NCBI GenBank assembly: GCA_947427095.1
Contig: CANEGO010000009.1
Span: 1-51,955 of the forward strand
DNA length: 51,955 bases
Direction: 5' to 3'
Source of the DNA: an uncultured Clostridium sp.
Lineage (GTDB): Bacteria; Bacillota_I; Bacilli_A; RF39; UBA660
Within the stretch, counting starts at the first letter, position 1. Each line of letters begins with the position of its first letter. Below the pieces are notes generated by a model. That model had not been told where the DNA came from. It made no database searches and saw only the letters and a program-made list of their open reading frames with translations. The position numbers and the translations under genes were made by a program. Of the stretch, positions 30,286-38,678 are shown in pieces.

Positions 30286-31245
30286 CTAACTATTTTCTTT
30301 TATTTTTAAATTATCTTTTGAAGTTTCCTTTATGATATAAATTGGTCTTTGTTTTGTTTCTAGATAAGTTTTGGACAAGTAAAGCCCTATTATACCAATA
30401 CAAAACAACTGAATACCACTAACAAAAATAATAATACATGCCAGTGATGGCCAACCACTTACTGGATCTCCAAAATATAATGTCTTAATAATTATTATAA
30501 TTATCATAATAAATGCAATAATACAAAAAAGAATACCAATTAATGCACTGAAAATTAATGGCTTAGTTGAAAATGCGGTTATTCCTTCAATAGCATAAGA
30601 AAATAACTTACAAAAACTCCATTTTGAACTTCCATAAACACGAGAAGTATTTTCATATTCAATCCACTTCGTTTTAAAACCAACAAAGCCAAAAATTCCT
30701 TTGGAATAACGGTTATATTCTTTCATACTTAAAATAGCATCAACCATTTGTCTTGTAAAGAGCCTAAAATCTCGTGCTCCATCAACCATTTCTACGTTTG
30801 AGATTTTATTAATTATTTTGTAAAAAGCCTTAGTAAATGTTTTTCTTATGAATGAGTATCCATTTCTAGAAGTACTTTTCGCAGCACAACAATCATATTT
30901 GCCCTCCTCTAAAGTATCAAACATTTCTAAAAGCAAATAAGGTGGGTCTTGCAAATCAACGTCCATGGTAGCAACATAATCACCACAAGCAGCGTTGAAA
31001 CCAGCTAATATGCCAGCTTCTTTACCAAAGTTTCTAGAAAAAGAAAGATACCTTACCGATTTATCTTTTAAGGATAAATCTCTTAATATTTCTAAGGTCC
31101 CATCCTCTGAACCATCATCTACAAAAACAAACTCAAACGAAGCTTTTTCTTTCATTTTTTTTACTATTTTTTTCATTTCCTCATAGAAACTTAAAATAGA
31201 TTCTTCCTCGTTGTAACATGGTATTACAATTGATATTTTTTTCAT
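30286..31245 (-). CDS. csbB: CsbB/GtrB-like polyprenyl-phosphate glycosyltransferase (GT2)
   Basis: The 319-residue protein has a GT-A family 2 domain (SIVIPCYNEEESILSFYEEM, then FVFVDDGSEDGTLE, YVATMDVDLQDPP, GARDFRLFTR) and two C-terminal membrane helices (about 230-255 and 265-295). This is the plan of CsbB, GtrB and DPM1-type enzymes, which move a sugar from a nucleotide to undecaprenyl phosphate on the inner face. The neighbouring yfhO-like gene makes CsbB the best match: in Bacillus, csbB and yfhO together add GlcNAc to lipoteichoic acid. The sugar here is inferred. AAGGAG precedes the ATG. Confidence 0.85.
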   Translation of the reverse strand: MKKISIVIPCYNEEESILSFYEEMKKIVKKMKEKASFEFVFVDDGSEDGTLEILRDLSLKDKSVRYLSFSRNFGKEAGILAGFNAACGDYVATMDVDLQDPPYLLLEMFDTLEEGKYDCCAAKSTSRNGYSFIRKTFTKAFYKIINKISNVEMVDGARDFRLFTRQMVDAILSMKEYNRYSKGIFGFVGFKTKWIEYENTSRVYGSSKWSFCKLFSYAIEGITAFSTKPLIFSALIGILFCIIAFIMIIIIIIKTLYFGDPVSGWPSLACIIIFVSGIQLFCIGIIGLYLSKTYLETKQRPIYIIKETSKDNLKIKENS

Positions 31246-31246
31246 A

Positions 31247-31312
31247 TTATTTCTCCTTTTTAAGCAAAATTACAAAAGCAAACATAAGTATCATATAAAT
31301 AAGTCGTTTCAT
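31247..31312 (-). CDS. Possible 21-residue hydrophobic peptide ORF
   Basis: A small frame (MKRLIYMILMFAFVILLKKEK) fills the gap between the yfhO-like and csbB-like genes. It has basic ends and a hydrophobic middle, like a single membrane helix, and its last codons cover the csbB ribosome site. There is only a weak ribosome site of its own. It may be a chance frame. Confidence 0.25.
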   Translation of the reverse strand: MKRLIYMILMFAFVILLKKEK

Positions 31313-31329
31313 TATACTTTAACAATACC

Positions 31330-33777
31330 TTATTTATCATTTCTTTTTTTTACTTCATAAACACAAATTCCAATCATTAAAACAAAACCAAAAATTGATA
31401 ATAAACATCCATAATTCAACCAAGAAGATGAATATTTTATTTTTATATCATGGCTTTTCTTTCCTACTTTAAAACCTAAAAATGCATCATTTACAATTTC
31501 TTTTTTCACTTCTTTTCCGTCTACAAAAACGGTAAACCCATCATCGTAAGGAATGCTAGTTATAACGTAAGATGGTTTTGAAGCGTTTGTACTACCAGTA
31601 ATAATTGAATGTTTTTTATCTATTTTCAAATTATCTACACTTTGATAATCCCTAAATTCATAATCCATTAAATAAGTTTTTATATTTTTTATTTGATAGC
31701 GGCCTTTTCCAATTTCAATCTTTAGTTTATCAAGCTCTTCAAAGTTAGAAATAACATATTCAAAACTATGATTATTATTATGATATAACCAGCTTTCACA
31801 AGTTAGTTTGTTTGCAACATTATTTATTTTTATTAACGTATCCCCATTTTGACACGTCTCGTTATAATTCATATCAAATGAAATGATAAGTATTTTATTT
31901 TTTATTGGTTTTTCTAAGTTAAAATAATAAGTTAAATCTTCGTCTATTTCAAAATCATAACTATCTTTTAAACCCAAATCAACTTCACTAACATTATCTT
32001 CATAATCAACCTTTTTTCCTTCTTTTGTAATTGGGTTACTAAGCATATAACTAACATTTTTAGGGAAAGGTAAGTTGTCATAAGTTTTATAATTACCAGT
32101 TTCTTCTGCTAAATAAATAAGTGGAAAGGCAAACTTATTTTTATATATGTCAAATTCTTTACCCTCCTTTATTTTTTCATATCCGGGTCCTATATCACTA
32201 CTACTTAAAACGTATTTAACACCCATCAAATTATTGAAAAGAATGTTTTTGGCACCCATTGTAACAAATCCATTACGATAAGTTATGTTATTTCCAACCT
32301 TTTCATTATAAAAATGCCAATAACGATTATTGTAATTTGATGAGTATATCGAAGTATTATAATAATTATCCGAGTAATAAAAATTAGCATTTATGTATCC
32401 AGCATCATAAATTTCACTGCGATAAAAATCCTCATCGTTTATTTTTCTAATAAGATTTTTATACTCTTTGTTATTTATCTTTTCATAGTTTTTCTTACTA
32501 ACGTAGTTTTCATTTAAATTACCTAAAAACGTAGATATAATCAAGGTAATAAGCATTGGTACCAATATCACCATTTCATCTTTCACCTTTTTATACCAGA
32601 ATATAGAACCTATTGCAATTAAAAAATCAAGTAAAAAAACAACATAAAAATACCAATCAAATCTAAGTATTAAAGAAATTATAAATAATACTAAAAACGC
32701 ATATGAAATAATCTTTAAATTAACATTATTTTTCTTCAAATAATCAATAAATTTTGAAAGCAAAAAAATATATAAAACACAAAAAGGTATAAGCACCTTT
32801 CCTCTTATGTATAAAAACCCGTTTAAGAAGTACATAAATATAGGAATAAAAGAAATAACAAGTAACGAGGTACTTAAAAACACGTCTTCTTTTTTTGCCT
32901 TTTTAGATAATATTATTCCAAATGGCGCTAAAATAAATATGACACTTATTCCTAACGTGTAAGGACGGTATAATACTTCGTTCATATTTGGAACAAATAA
33001 AGAAAGTAATGATGTACCTGATATACTACTACCCCTTGAAGATAATATAACGTAAAAACTTGGAAGAAGTAAAATACAAGCCATTAAAACCGAGATAATG
33101 ATCCTTAACGAGAATAAAAATACGTCTTTGATAAATATTTTAAGATCAAATTCTTTTTGTTTAGAAATTAACCTATAAACACCATATAATAAAACAACTA
33201 ATAAAGCACTTACTCCATAATAATAGTTTGTCATCAAAGTTAAAAATACGCCAATTATTAAAAGAAACGATTTTTTCTTAAAAACGTATTTATCGACACC
33301 AATTAAAGCCATTATCAAAAATGGAAAATACCAAACAAACATTATATGATGATGGAAGTGATAAGTAAGTGGTGCTAATGATAAAAATGAGAGTGATAAA
33401 ACAAAAGATCTTTTCTCATCAAAATGCTTAATTAAAAAATGATATAATAAAACACCTGATAACAAGTACAAAACGATACTAGCAATCATAACATAGTTAG
33501 TCATGCTTATAAATGGTAATAAATAAGAAATTAAAATCACTGGACTTAATAAGCCATAATAACTATAATTAAATATATTTTGTCCCGCACCTAAATTTAT
33601 TGCTAGGTTTGGTATTAAATTATTTGTTTCATAAAAAGATTTTCTAAAATACTCAGGTATTACGCTATGTTGACTAATCCAATCCGTATTAGAACCATAT
33701 ATATTAGAAAAACCAACTAATAACAAAGTGAGAATAAATCCATATAAAATAATTAATAAATAATTTTTTTTCTTCAT
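31330..33777 (-). CDS. yfhO: YfhO-family multi-pass membrane glycosyltransferase
   Basis: The start at 33777 has AGAGGA 7 bases upstream. The 815-residue product has about 12 membrane helices in the first 430 residues, a large outer domain (about 430-780) and one last helix before the basic tail VYEVKKRNDK. This is the GT-C-like YfhO plan. In Bacillus, YfhO takes GlcNAc from undecaprenyl phosphate, made by CsbB, and adds it to lipoteichoic acid outside the cell. The two genes are adjacent here as well. Their place inside the division cluster is unusual. A TGTTATAAT promoter lies at 33804-33812. Confidence 0.87.
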   Translation of the reverse strand: MKKKNYLLIILYGFILTLLLVGFSNIYGSNTDWISQHSVIPEYFRKSFYETNNLIPNLAINLGAGQNIFNYSYYGLLSPVILISYLLPFISMTNYVMIASIVLYLLSGVLLYHFLIKHFDEKRSFVLSLSFLSLAPLTYHFHHHIMFVWYFPFLIMALIGVDKYVFKKKSFLLIIGVFLTLMTNYYYGVSALLVVLLYGVYRLISKQKEFDLKIFIKDVFLFSLRIIISVLMACILLLPSFYVILSSRGSSISGTSLLSLFVPNMNEVLYRPYTLGISVIFILAPFGIILSKKAKKEDVFLSTSLLVISFIPIFMYFLNGFLYIRGKVLIPFCVLYIFLLSKFIDYLKKNNVNLKIISYAFLVLFIISLILRFDWYFYVVFLLDFLIAIGSIFWYKKVKDEMVILVPMLITLIISTFLGNLNENYVSKKNYEKINNKEYKNLIRKINDEDFYRSEIYDAGYINANFYYSDNYYNTSIYSSNYNNRYWHFYNEKVGNNITYRNGFVTMGAKNILFNNLMGVKYVLSSSDIGPGYEKIKEGKEFDIYKNKFAFPLIYLAEETGNYKTYDNLPFPKNVSYMLSNPITKEGKKVDYEDNVSEVDLGLKDSYDFEIDEDLTYYFNLEKPIKNKILIISFDMNYNETCQNGDTLIKINNVANKLTCESWLYHNNNHSFEYVISNFEELDKLKIEIGKGRYQIKNIKTYLMDYEFRDYQSVDNLKIDKKHSIITGSTNASKPSYVITSIPYDDGFTVFVDGKEVKKEIVNDAFLGFKVGKKSHDIKIKYSSSWLNYGCLLSIFGFVLMIGICVYEVKKRNDK

Positions 33778-33803
33778 GTTTACTTCCTCTTGTTTATACA
33801 AAA

Positions 33804-33812
33804 ATTATAACA
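33804..33812 (-). promoter_or_regulatory. Extended -10 promoter of yfhO
   Basis: TGT followed by TATAAT at 33812-33804, about 27 bases upstream of the start and just after the ftsW terminator. Confidence 0.55.
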
Positions 33813-33832
33813 TATATATACTATAAATATTT

Positions 33833-33863
33833 AAAAAAACGTAATGTTTACATACGTTTTTTT
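33833..33863 (-). terminator. Terminator of ftsW
   Basis: AAAAAACGTA and TACGTTTTTT arms with a 9-base loop end in a T-run on the minus strand. Confidence 0.75.
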
Positions 33864-33905
33864 AATTTTTTGCACAAAAAATACATTTACTCTCACTTTA
33901 CAAAA

Positions 33906-34997
33906 TTAATTATTTTTATGTCTTGATATATTTAAAATAATTCCCATCGATACTAAAGTTATCACAAGACTGCTTCCACCATAACTAAAAAACGGTAGAG
34001 TAACTCCGGTAACTGGTATTAATCCGACTACCACAGCAAGGTTTAGAAGCGTTTGAAACGAAAGTTGAAAAATTATTCCAAACGTTAAAAATTTAGAAAA
34101 TGAATCTGGTGCTTTAATCGCAATTTTAATACACTTTAGTATTATTATTAAAAAAAGAAAAGCAACTGAGATAATTCCAAATATTCCAAGTTCTTCAGAT
34201 ATAATTGAAAAAATAAAATCCGTTTGGGGTTCAGGTAAATAAAAATGCTTTTGAATAGAATTTCCAAACCCCAAACCAAACAGGCCTCCAGGCCCAATTG
34301 CATATAAAGACTGAATTGCTTGAAAGCCAGTTCCTAGGGGATCACTCCACGGATTTAAAAACGATATTATTCGATTAACACGATAAGGTGCTGCTAAAAC
34401 AAGAAATACAACCCCAATCATACCAACTAATCCAATCTTTATAAAAAAAGAAAAATTTACTCCTGAAATAAAAAGCATTGCAACAATTGTCATAACCAAA
34501 ATCGTGCCAGTACCAAAATCAGGTTGTAACATAATAAGACCAAAAGCGACCATTGTTACTATTAAAATTGGGAAAGCCCCTTTCACCACTGATTTCATCG
34601 TTTTAGGGTTATTATGAATATATTTACTTGTGAATATAATTAGCGCAAGTTTCATAAATTCACTTGGTTGAATACCTAATCCGCCTATCCCAAACCAACT
34701 ACGTGATCCGTTTCTAACAGTACCGATTCCAGGTATTAAAACTAATATTAAAAGACAAAAACAGACAAAAAGAATCGTATTTGATTTTTTTAAATAATAC
34801 GTATATGGTACTTTACTTACCACAATCATTAAGACAAGACCAATACAAAAAAAGATACTTTGCATTACAACATAATGAAATTTATCGTTAAATTTGTATT
34901 CAGCCCAAATGCTAGATGCAGAAAAAATCATAATTATTCCATATATAGAAGTTAATATTATGGTTATTAAAAGTGGTATATCAATTTTTTTTCTCAA
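33906..34997 (-). CDS. ftsW: FtsW/SpoVE-type SEDS peptidoglycan polymerase
   Basis: The start is TTG at 34997, with GAGGCGATG upstream; no in-frame ATG gives the full first helix. The 363-residue SEDS protein has about ten membrane helices and the motifs GNGSRSW-like RNGSRSWFGIGGLGIQPSE, LQPDFGTG, and PGGLFGLGFGNSIQK with LPEPQTDFIFSIISEE. Near the C-terminus is LPFFSYGGSSL. It polymerises lipid II into glycan at the septum with a class B PBP. In sporulating cells the SpoVE paralogue pairs with SpoVD; which of the two this is cannot be told from sequence alone. It has a terminator after it. Confidence 0.93.
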   Translation of the reverse strand: MRKKIDIPLLITIILTSIYGIIMIFSASSIWAEYKFNDKFHYVVMQSIFFCIGLVLMIVVSKVPYTYYLKKSNTILFVCFCLLILVLIPGIGTVRNGSRSWFGIGGLGIQPSEFMKLALIIFTSKYIHNNPKTMKSVVKGAFPILIVTMVAFGLIMLQPDFGTGTILVMTIVAMLFISGVNFSFFIKIGLVGMIGVVFLVLAAPYRVNRIISFLNPWSDPLGTGFQAIQSLYAIGPGGLFGLGFGNSIQKHFYLPEPQTDFIFSIISEELGIFGIISVAFLFLIIILKCIKIAIKAPDSFSKFLTFGIIFQLSFQTLLNLAVVVGLIPVTGVTLPFFSYGGSSLVITLVSMGIILNISRHKNN

Positions 34998-35046
34998 ATA
35001 TCATCGCCTCACTTAAAGAGCTACTACTTAAGAATATTCCAAAAGA

Positions 35047-35075
35047 ATAAAAAAAGAACGCTATTAATAAGCGTT
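35047..35075 (-). terminator. Terminator of the Nudix gene
   Basis: AACGCT and AGCGTT arms surround the stop region and TTTTTTT follows. Confidence 0.75.
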
Positions 35076-35579
35076 TTTTAAATACTCATCGATTACCATT
35101 AACATTTCTTTTGTAATAATTTCACTAATAGGATATAATTTACAATTATTAATTAAAGTATTCCTAAGATCTTTGATATTTATTCTTTTTAATTTATAAT
35201 TATTATTTATTTCATCGGCAGTATAATTCGTCTTTGCTAAGTCCGGATCCTTATTAGTTCTTACCACCATATAATATATCTTATTACACCTATTTTTTCC
35301 AGTATTTAAATAATTTTTAGAATAATATTTAATTAACATAAAAGGTTCCAATTTTGATAGTTCTATACAAATTCCTGTTTCTTCCATCATTTCCCTTTGA
35401 AGAGTTTGATTTATTGTCTCCCCATCCTCTAAGTGTCCTCCTGGAAACTGATAAATGTTATTAGCATAACCAAGCAAAACTTGGTTTTTATCATCTATAA
35501 TTAAACCTTTTACCCTTATTACTTCTTCGTCTATTTCCTTATCGGGTAAATTATCCTCGTTAATAAAAATTTCTTTCAT
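35064..35579 (-). CDS. Nudix hydrolase
   Basis: The 171-residue protein has a complete Nudix box, GHLEDGETINQTLQREMMEE followed by TGI (about 48-70), inside a standard Nudix fold (strand VIRVKGLIIDDKNQVLLGYA before it). The family cleaves nucleoside diphosphates linked to another group; the substrate is unknown. It stands between mraY and ftsW, where murD is found in many dcw clusters. It has its own promoter (TGCTATAAT, 35599-35607) in the mraY terminator tail and its own terminator, so it is a separate unit inserted in the cluster. Confidence 0.92.
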   Translation of the reverse strand: MKEIFINEDNLPDKEIDEEVIRVKGLIIDDKNQVLLGYANNIYQFPGGHLEDGETINQTLQREMMEETGICIELSKLEPFMLIKYYSKNYLNTGKNRCNKIYYMVVRTNKDPDLAKTNYTADEINNNYKLKRINIKDLRNTLINNCKLYPISEIITKEMLMVIDEYLKNAY

Positions 35580-35598
35580 AAATCATATCACCAAAAAA

Positions 35599-35639
35599 AT
35601 TATAGCATAAAAAAAGCAAATGAACAAAGTCATTTGCTT
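35599..35639 (-). terminator. mraY terminator fused to the Nudix promoter
   Basis: AAGCAAATGA (35614-35623) and TCATTTGCTT (35630-35639) form a 10-bp stem, followed by seven Ts, then ATGC and TATAAT (35604-35599). Confidence 0.85.
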
Positions 35640-36630
35640 AAAGCCAAGCTCCGTAAACTAAAGCGGCAGTTCCTAAAATAAGTCCGCATATCCAAAATAG
35701 TTTTACAATGTCCTGTTCTTTCCAACCTAATTTTTCGAAATTATGATGAAGCGGGGTCATTAAAAATACTTTCTTTTTAAAGACTAAAACAGAAAATACC
35801 TGAATAATAACCGATAAAGTTTCAATTACAAATACACCCATAATAACTGCAAAGGTAATTTCACGTCTTGTAAGTATCGCAACAGAGGCAAGTACTCCAC
35901 CTAATGCAAGTGAACCCGTATCACCCATAATCACCTTAGCTGGATACGCGTTATAAACTAAAAATCCTAAAATAGATCCCGCTAAAATAAAGCAAAATAC
36001 CGCGATATCTTGATATCCCAAAAGCCAGTTTGTAGTCCATGTTATTACGCCTAACACAAGTACAGCTATAAATGATAACCCACCTGCTAGCCCATCTAAC
36101 CCATCAGTTATGTTTACCGCGTTAGAAGATGCAACAAGCATAAATAAAATAAAGAACCCATAAAGCCAACCAACATCAATTTTAAGGTTAAAAGCATGGA
36201 ACCACAATAATGGCTCTGATCCACTTTTCATGTATATATAGAAAAAGACGATGGCAATTAAAACCTGACCAAAAAGCTTTTGAATTTCAGTTAAACCCTC
36301 ATTTTTTTTATGTTTTAATTTCATAATATCATCTATACCGCCTAATATAGCGTAAGCAACAAAAACGAATAAAACAATAAGTAAATTACTATTAATATCT
36401 ATTTTCTTAGTAAAATACATTATTAAAATAGTTATAAAGGTAGGAATAATAAAGATTAAACCACCCATCGTTGGAATACCATTTTTTTTCTTATGACTTT
36501 CTCCTACAAATACACTTATTCTTTGCCCAACGTTCATTTTTTTTAAAAATGGTATTAAAAAATAACCCGTTATCGTTGAAATAATAAAACCAATCATAAG
36601 TGCCAAAATAGACTTTGTTAATATAAACAC
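35638..36630 (-). CDS. mraY: Phospho-N-acetylmuramoyl-pentapeptide transferase MraY
   Basis: I place the start at the GTG at 36630, 6 bases after AGAGGTG; the in-frame GTG at 36639 is part of that site. The 330-residue, ten-helix protein has the MraY motifs SHKKKNGIPTMGGLIFI, DDIMKLKHKKNEGLT, NAVNITDGLDGLAGG and the HHNFEK motif in MTPLHHNFEKLGW. It transfers phospho-MurNAc-pentapeptide to undecaprenyl phosphate to form lipid I. It lies downstream of spoVD with a TATAAT promoter in the gap. Confidence 0.96.
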   Translation of the reverse strand: MFILTKSILALMIGFIISTITGYFLIPFLKKMNVGQRISVFVGESHKKKNGIPTMGGLIFIIPTFITILIMYFTKKIDINSNLLIVLFVFVAYAILGGIDDIMKLKHKKNEGLTEIQKLFGQVLIAIVFFYIYMKSGSEPLLWFHAFNLKIDVGWLYGFFILFMLVASSNAVNITDGLDGLAGGLSFIAVLVLGVITWTTNWLLGYQDIAVFCFILAGSILGFLVYNAYPAKVIMGDTGSLALGGVLASVAILTRREITFAVIMGVFVIETLSVIIQVFSVLVFKKKVFLMTPLHHNFEKLGWKEQDIVKLFWICGLILGTAALVYGAWL

Positions 36631-36717
36631 TAATTTCACCTCTTTACATATGATTATAATTATACTATATATTTTTATTTTTTTACAGTTTTTTATACAT
36701 GGTTGATATTTATTTTA

Positions 36718-38625
36718 CTAATTACCAAGCATTAATCTTACTACCGAAGTTTCCTCTAATCTAGTTCCAGCTTCTGGGGACTGTTCAACTACAATACTAC
36801 CACTACCACTATATTCTATCGTGTATTTTGATAATATTTTGGCAGCTTCTTTAGGTGTTTTTCCGATTACGTTTTCTACCGTGTAATACTTTTTATCATC
36901 CCAATTATATTTTTTTTCAGTAGTAACATTTCTTTTTTCTATTCCTAAAGCATCGATTGAATCTAATAATATTGATTTAGCAATTGGAGCTGATACAACA
37001 CCACCATATTGGACTACCCTCTTAGGATTATTAATAGCAACATATACCACAATTTGTGGGTCATCGGCTGGTAAAAATCCAATGAATGATAAAATATAAT
37101 TACCAACTAAATATACTCCATTTTCAACTTTTTGAGCAGTTCCGGTTTTACCACCTACACGGTAACCTTCAATAAAAGCATTTTTACCACTACCATTAGT
37201 TACAACACTTTCTAGTGCTCGTCTTACTTCACTAGAAGTTTCCTTACTAATAACTTGTCTTACTTTAGTAGGAGTATTTTCTTTTATAACAGAGTTAGTT
37301 TCAGGATCATTTAAACTTTTTACGATGTATGGCTTATATAAAGTTCCTCCGTTTATTGCCGCTGATACCGCGGTTATTTGCTGTATTGGCGTAACTGATA
37401 CTCCTTGTCCAAACGCAGTAGTGGCAAGCTCAACTGGTCCTACTTTATCTAAGTTGAAAATTATGCCGGTTGCCTCACCATTTAAATCAACACCAGTTTT
37501 TTTACCAAAACCAAACTTATCAATGTACGAAAAAAGTGTTTCTTTTCCTAACCTATTTCCAAGTTCTACAAAACCCGGGTTACAAGAATTTTCAACCACT
37601 TGTAAAAAAGTTTGATATCCATGTCCCCCAGCTTTCCAACACTTTATCTTTGCATTAGCAACTTTAACACTTCCGGCATCATAAAAGGTATCTTTATCTA
37701 AATCAACTAAGCCTTCGTTTAAGGCAGAAGCAAGAGTAATTATTTTAAAAGTAGAACCTGGCTCATAAGTTGCCCAAATTGGTAAATTTCTGTTTAACGT
37801 TTCAATGTCATAATTTTGATAATTAACAGCATCAAAATTTGGTCTAGATGATATTGCAAGTATTTCACCAGTATTAGGGTCCATAGCAATAGCAAGAGCC
37901 GTTTCTGGATTATACTTAGTTACAACATTATCAAGCTCTCTTTCTACACTTGCTTGTATTTTTTGGTTAATAGTGAGTGTTACGTTAACCCCATTAGATG
38001 GAGCTTCATAAATTCCTGATAAATCAAGCTTGTTACCCTTAGCATCAGAAAAATACTTTATTGCTCCATACTCACCAGTTAAATAATCGTCATACTCTAG
38101 CTCTATTCCTGATAGTCCTTGATTATCAATCCCTACAAATCCAAGTGTATGAGAAAGCATCGATCCATATGGATAACTTCTTTTCGACTCTCTAACTAGA
38201 TAAACACCCTCCAAATTTAATTTCTCTATTTTTTCCGCAACCTTATAATCAAGTCTTCTACCAAAAGGATGTACTCTTTCGATACTCGTATTTTTATAAA
38301 CATGCTCTTTCATTTCATCATAAGAAACATTTAATATTTCCGCTAGCTTCTCAGTAGCGTATTTTTTATTTTCTATTTGATTAGGAATAAGTACTAATGA
38401 AGTGGTTGTAATATTATCCGCTAAAACGACCCCATTACGATCATAAATTTTACCTCTATCTGATTCTATGGGCAAGTTACGACTCCATAAATCAGAAGCA
38501 AGTTTATTTAACTTATCATACTGAAAAACCTGAATATAAAATACCTTAAGTATTACTACAATAAATACTACAAATACTCCTATTACAAAAATCTTTAGTC
38601 TTTCATCAACCTTTTTATCATTCAA
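36718..38625 (-). CDS. spoVD: Class B penicillin-binding protein, SpoVD/FtsI type with one PASTA domain
   Basis: The start is TTG at 38625, 6 bases after GGGTGA. The 635-residue protein has a short cytosolic tail, one membrane helix (about 11-34), the dimerisation region with RGKIYDRNGVVLADN, and a transpeptidase domain. The active-site motifs are STFK (Ser291), SCN (347-349) and KTGT (493-496). A single PASTA domain covers about 576-635. Length and the single PASTA match SpoVD (about 645) better than PBP2B, which usually has two. It crosslinks glycan made by its SEDS partner, at the septum or in spore cortex. Confidence 0.9.
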   Translation of the reverse strand: MNDKKVDERLKIFVIGVFVVFIVVILKVFYIQVFQYDKLNKLASDLWSRNLPIESDRGKIYDRNGVVLADNITTTSLVLIPNQIENKKYATEKLAEILNVSYDEMKEHVYKNTSIERVHPFGRRLDYKVAEKIEKLNLEGVYLVRESKRSYPYGSMLSHTLGFVGIDNQGLSGIELEYDDYLTGEYGAIKYFSDAKGNKLDLSGIYEAPSNGVNVTLTINQKIQASVERELDNVVTKYNPETALAIAMDPNTGEILAISSRPNFDAVNYQNYDIETLNRNLPIWATYEPGSTFKIITLASALNEGLVDLDKDTFYDAGSVKVANAKIKCWKAGGHGYQTFLQVVENSCNPGFVELGNRLGKETLFSYIDKFGFGKKTGVDLNGEATGIIFNLDKVGPVELATTAFGQGVSVTPIQQITAVSAAINGGTLYKPYIVKSLNDPETNSVIKENTPTKVRQVISKETSSEVRRALESVVTNGSGKNAFIEGYRVGGKTGTAQKVENGVYLVGNYILSFIGFLPADDPQIVVYVAINNPKRVVQYGGVVSAPIAKSILLDSIDALGIEKRNVTTEKKYNWDDKKYYTVENVIGKTPKEAAKILSKYTIEYSGSGSIVVEQSPEAGTRLEETSVVRLMLGN

Positions 38626-38651
38626 GTTTTATCACCCGTAATAAGTGTATG

Positions 38652-38676
38652 AAAAAAGAACACTTAACATGTTCCT
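38652..38676 (-). terminator. Terminator of the lipid-gene operon
   Basis: AAGAACA and TGTTCCTT arms (GAACA/TGTTC core) are followed by TTTTTTC on the minus strand, before spoVD. Confidence 0.7.
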
Positions 38677-38678
38677 TT

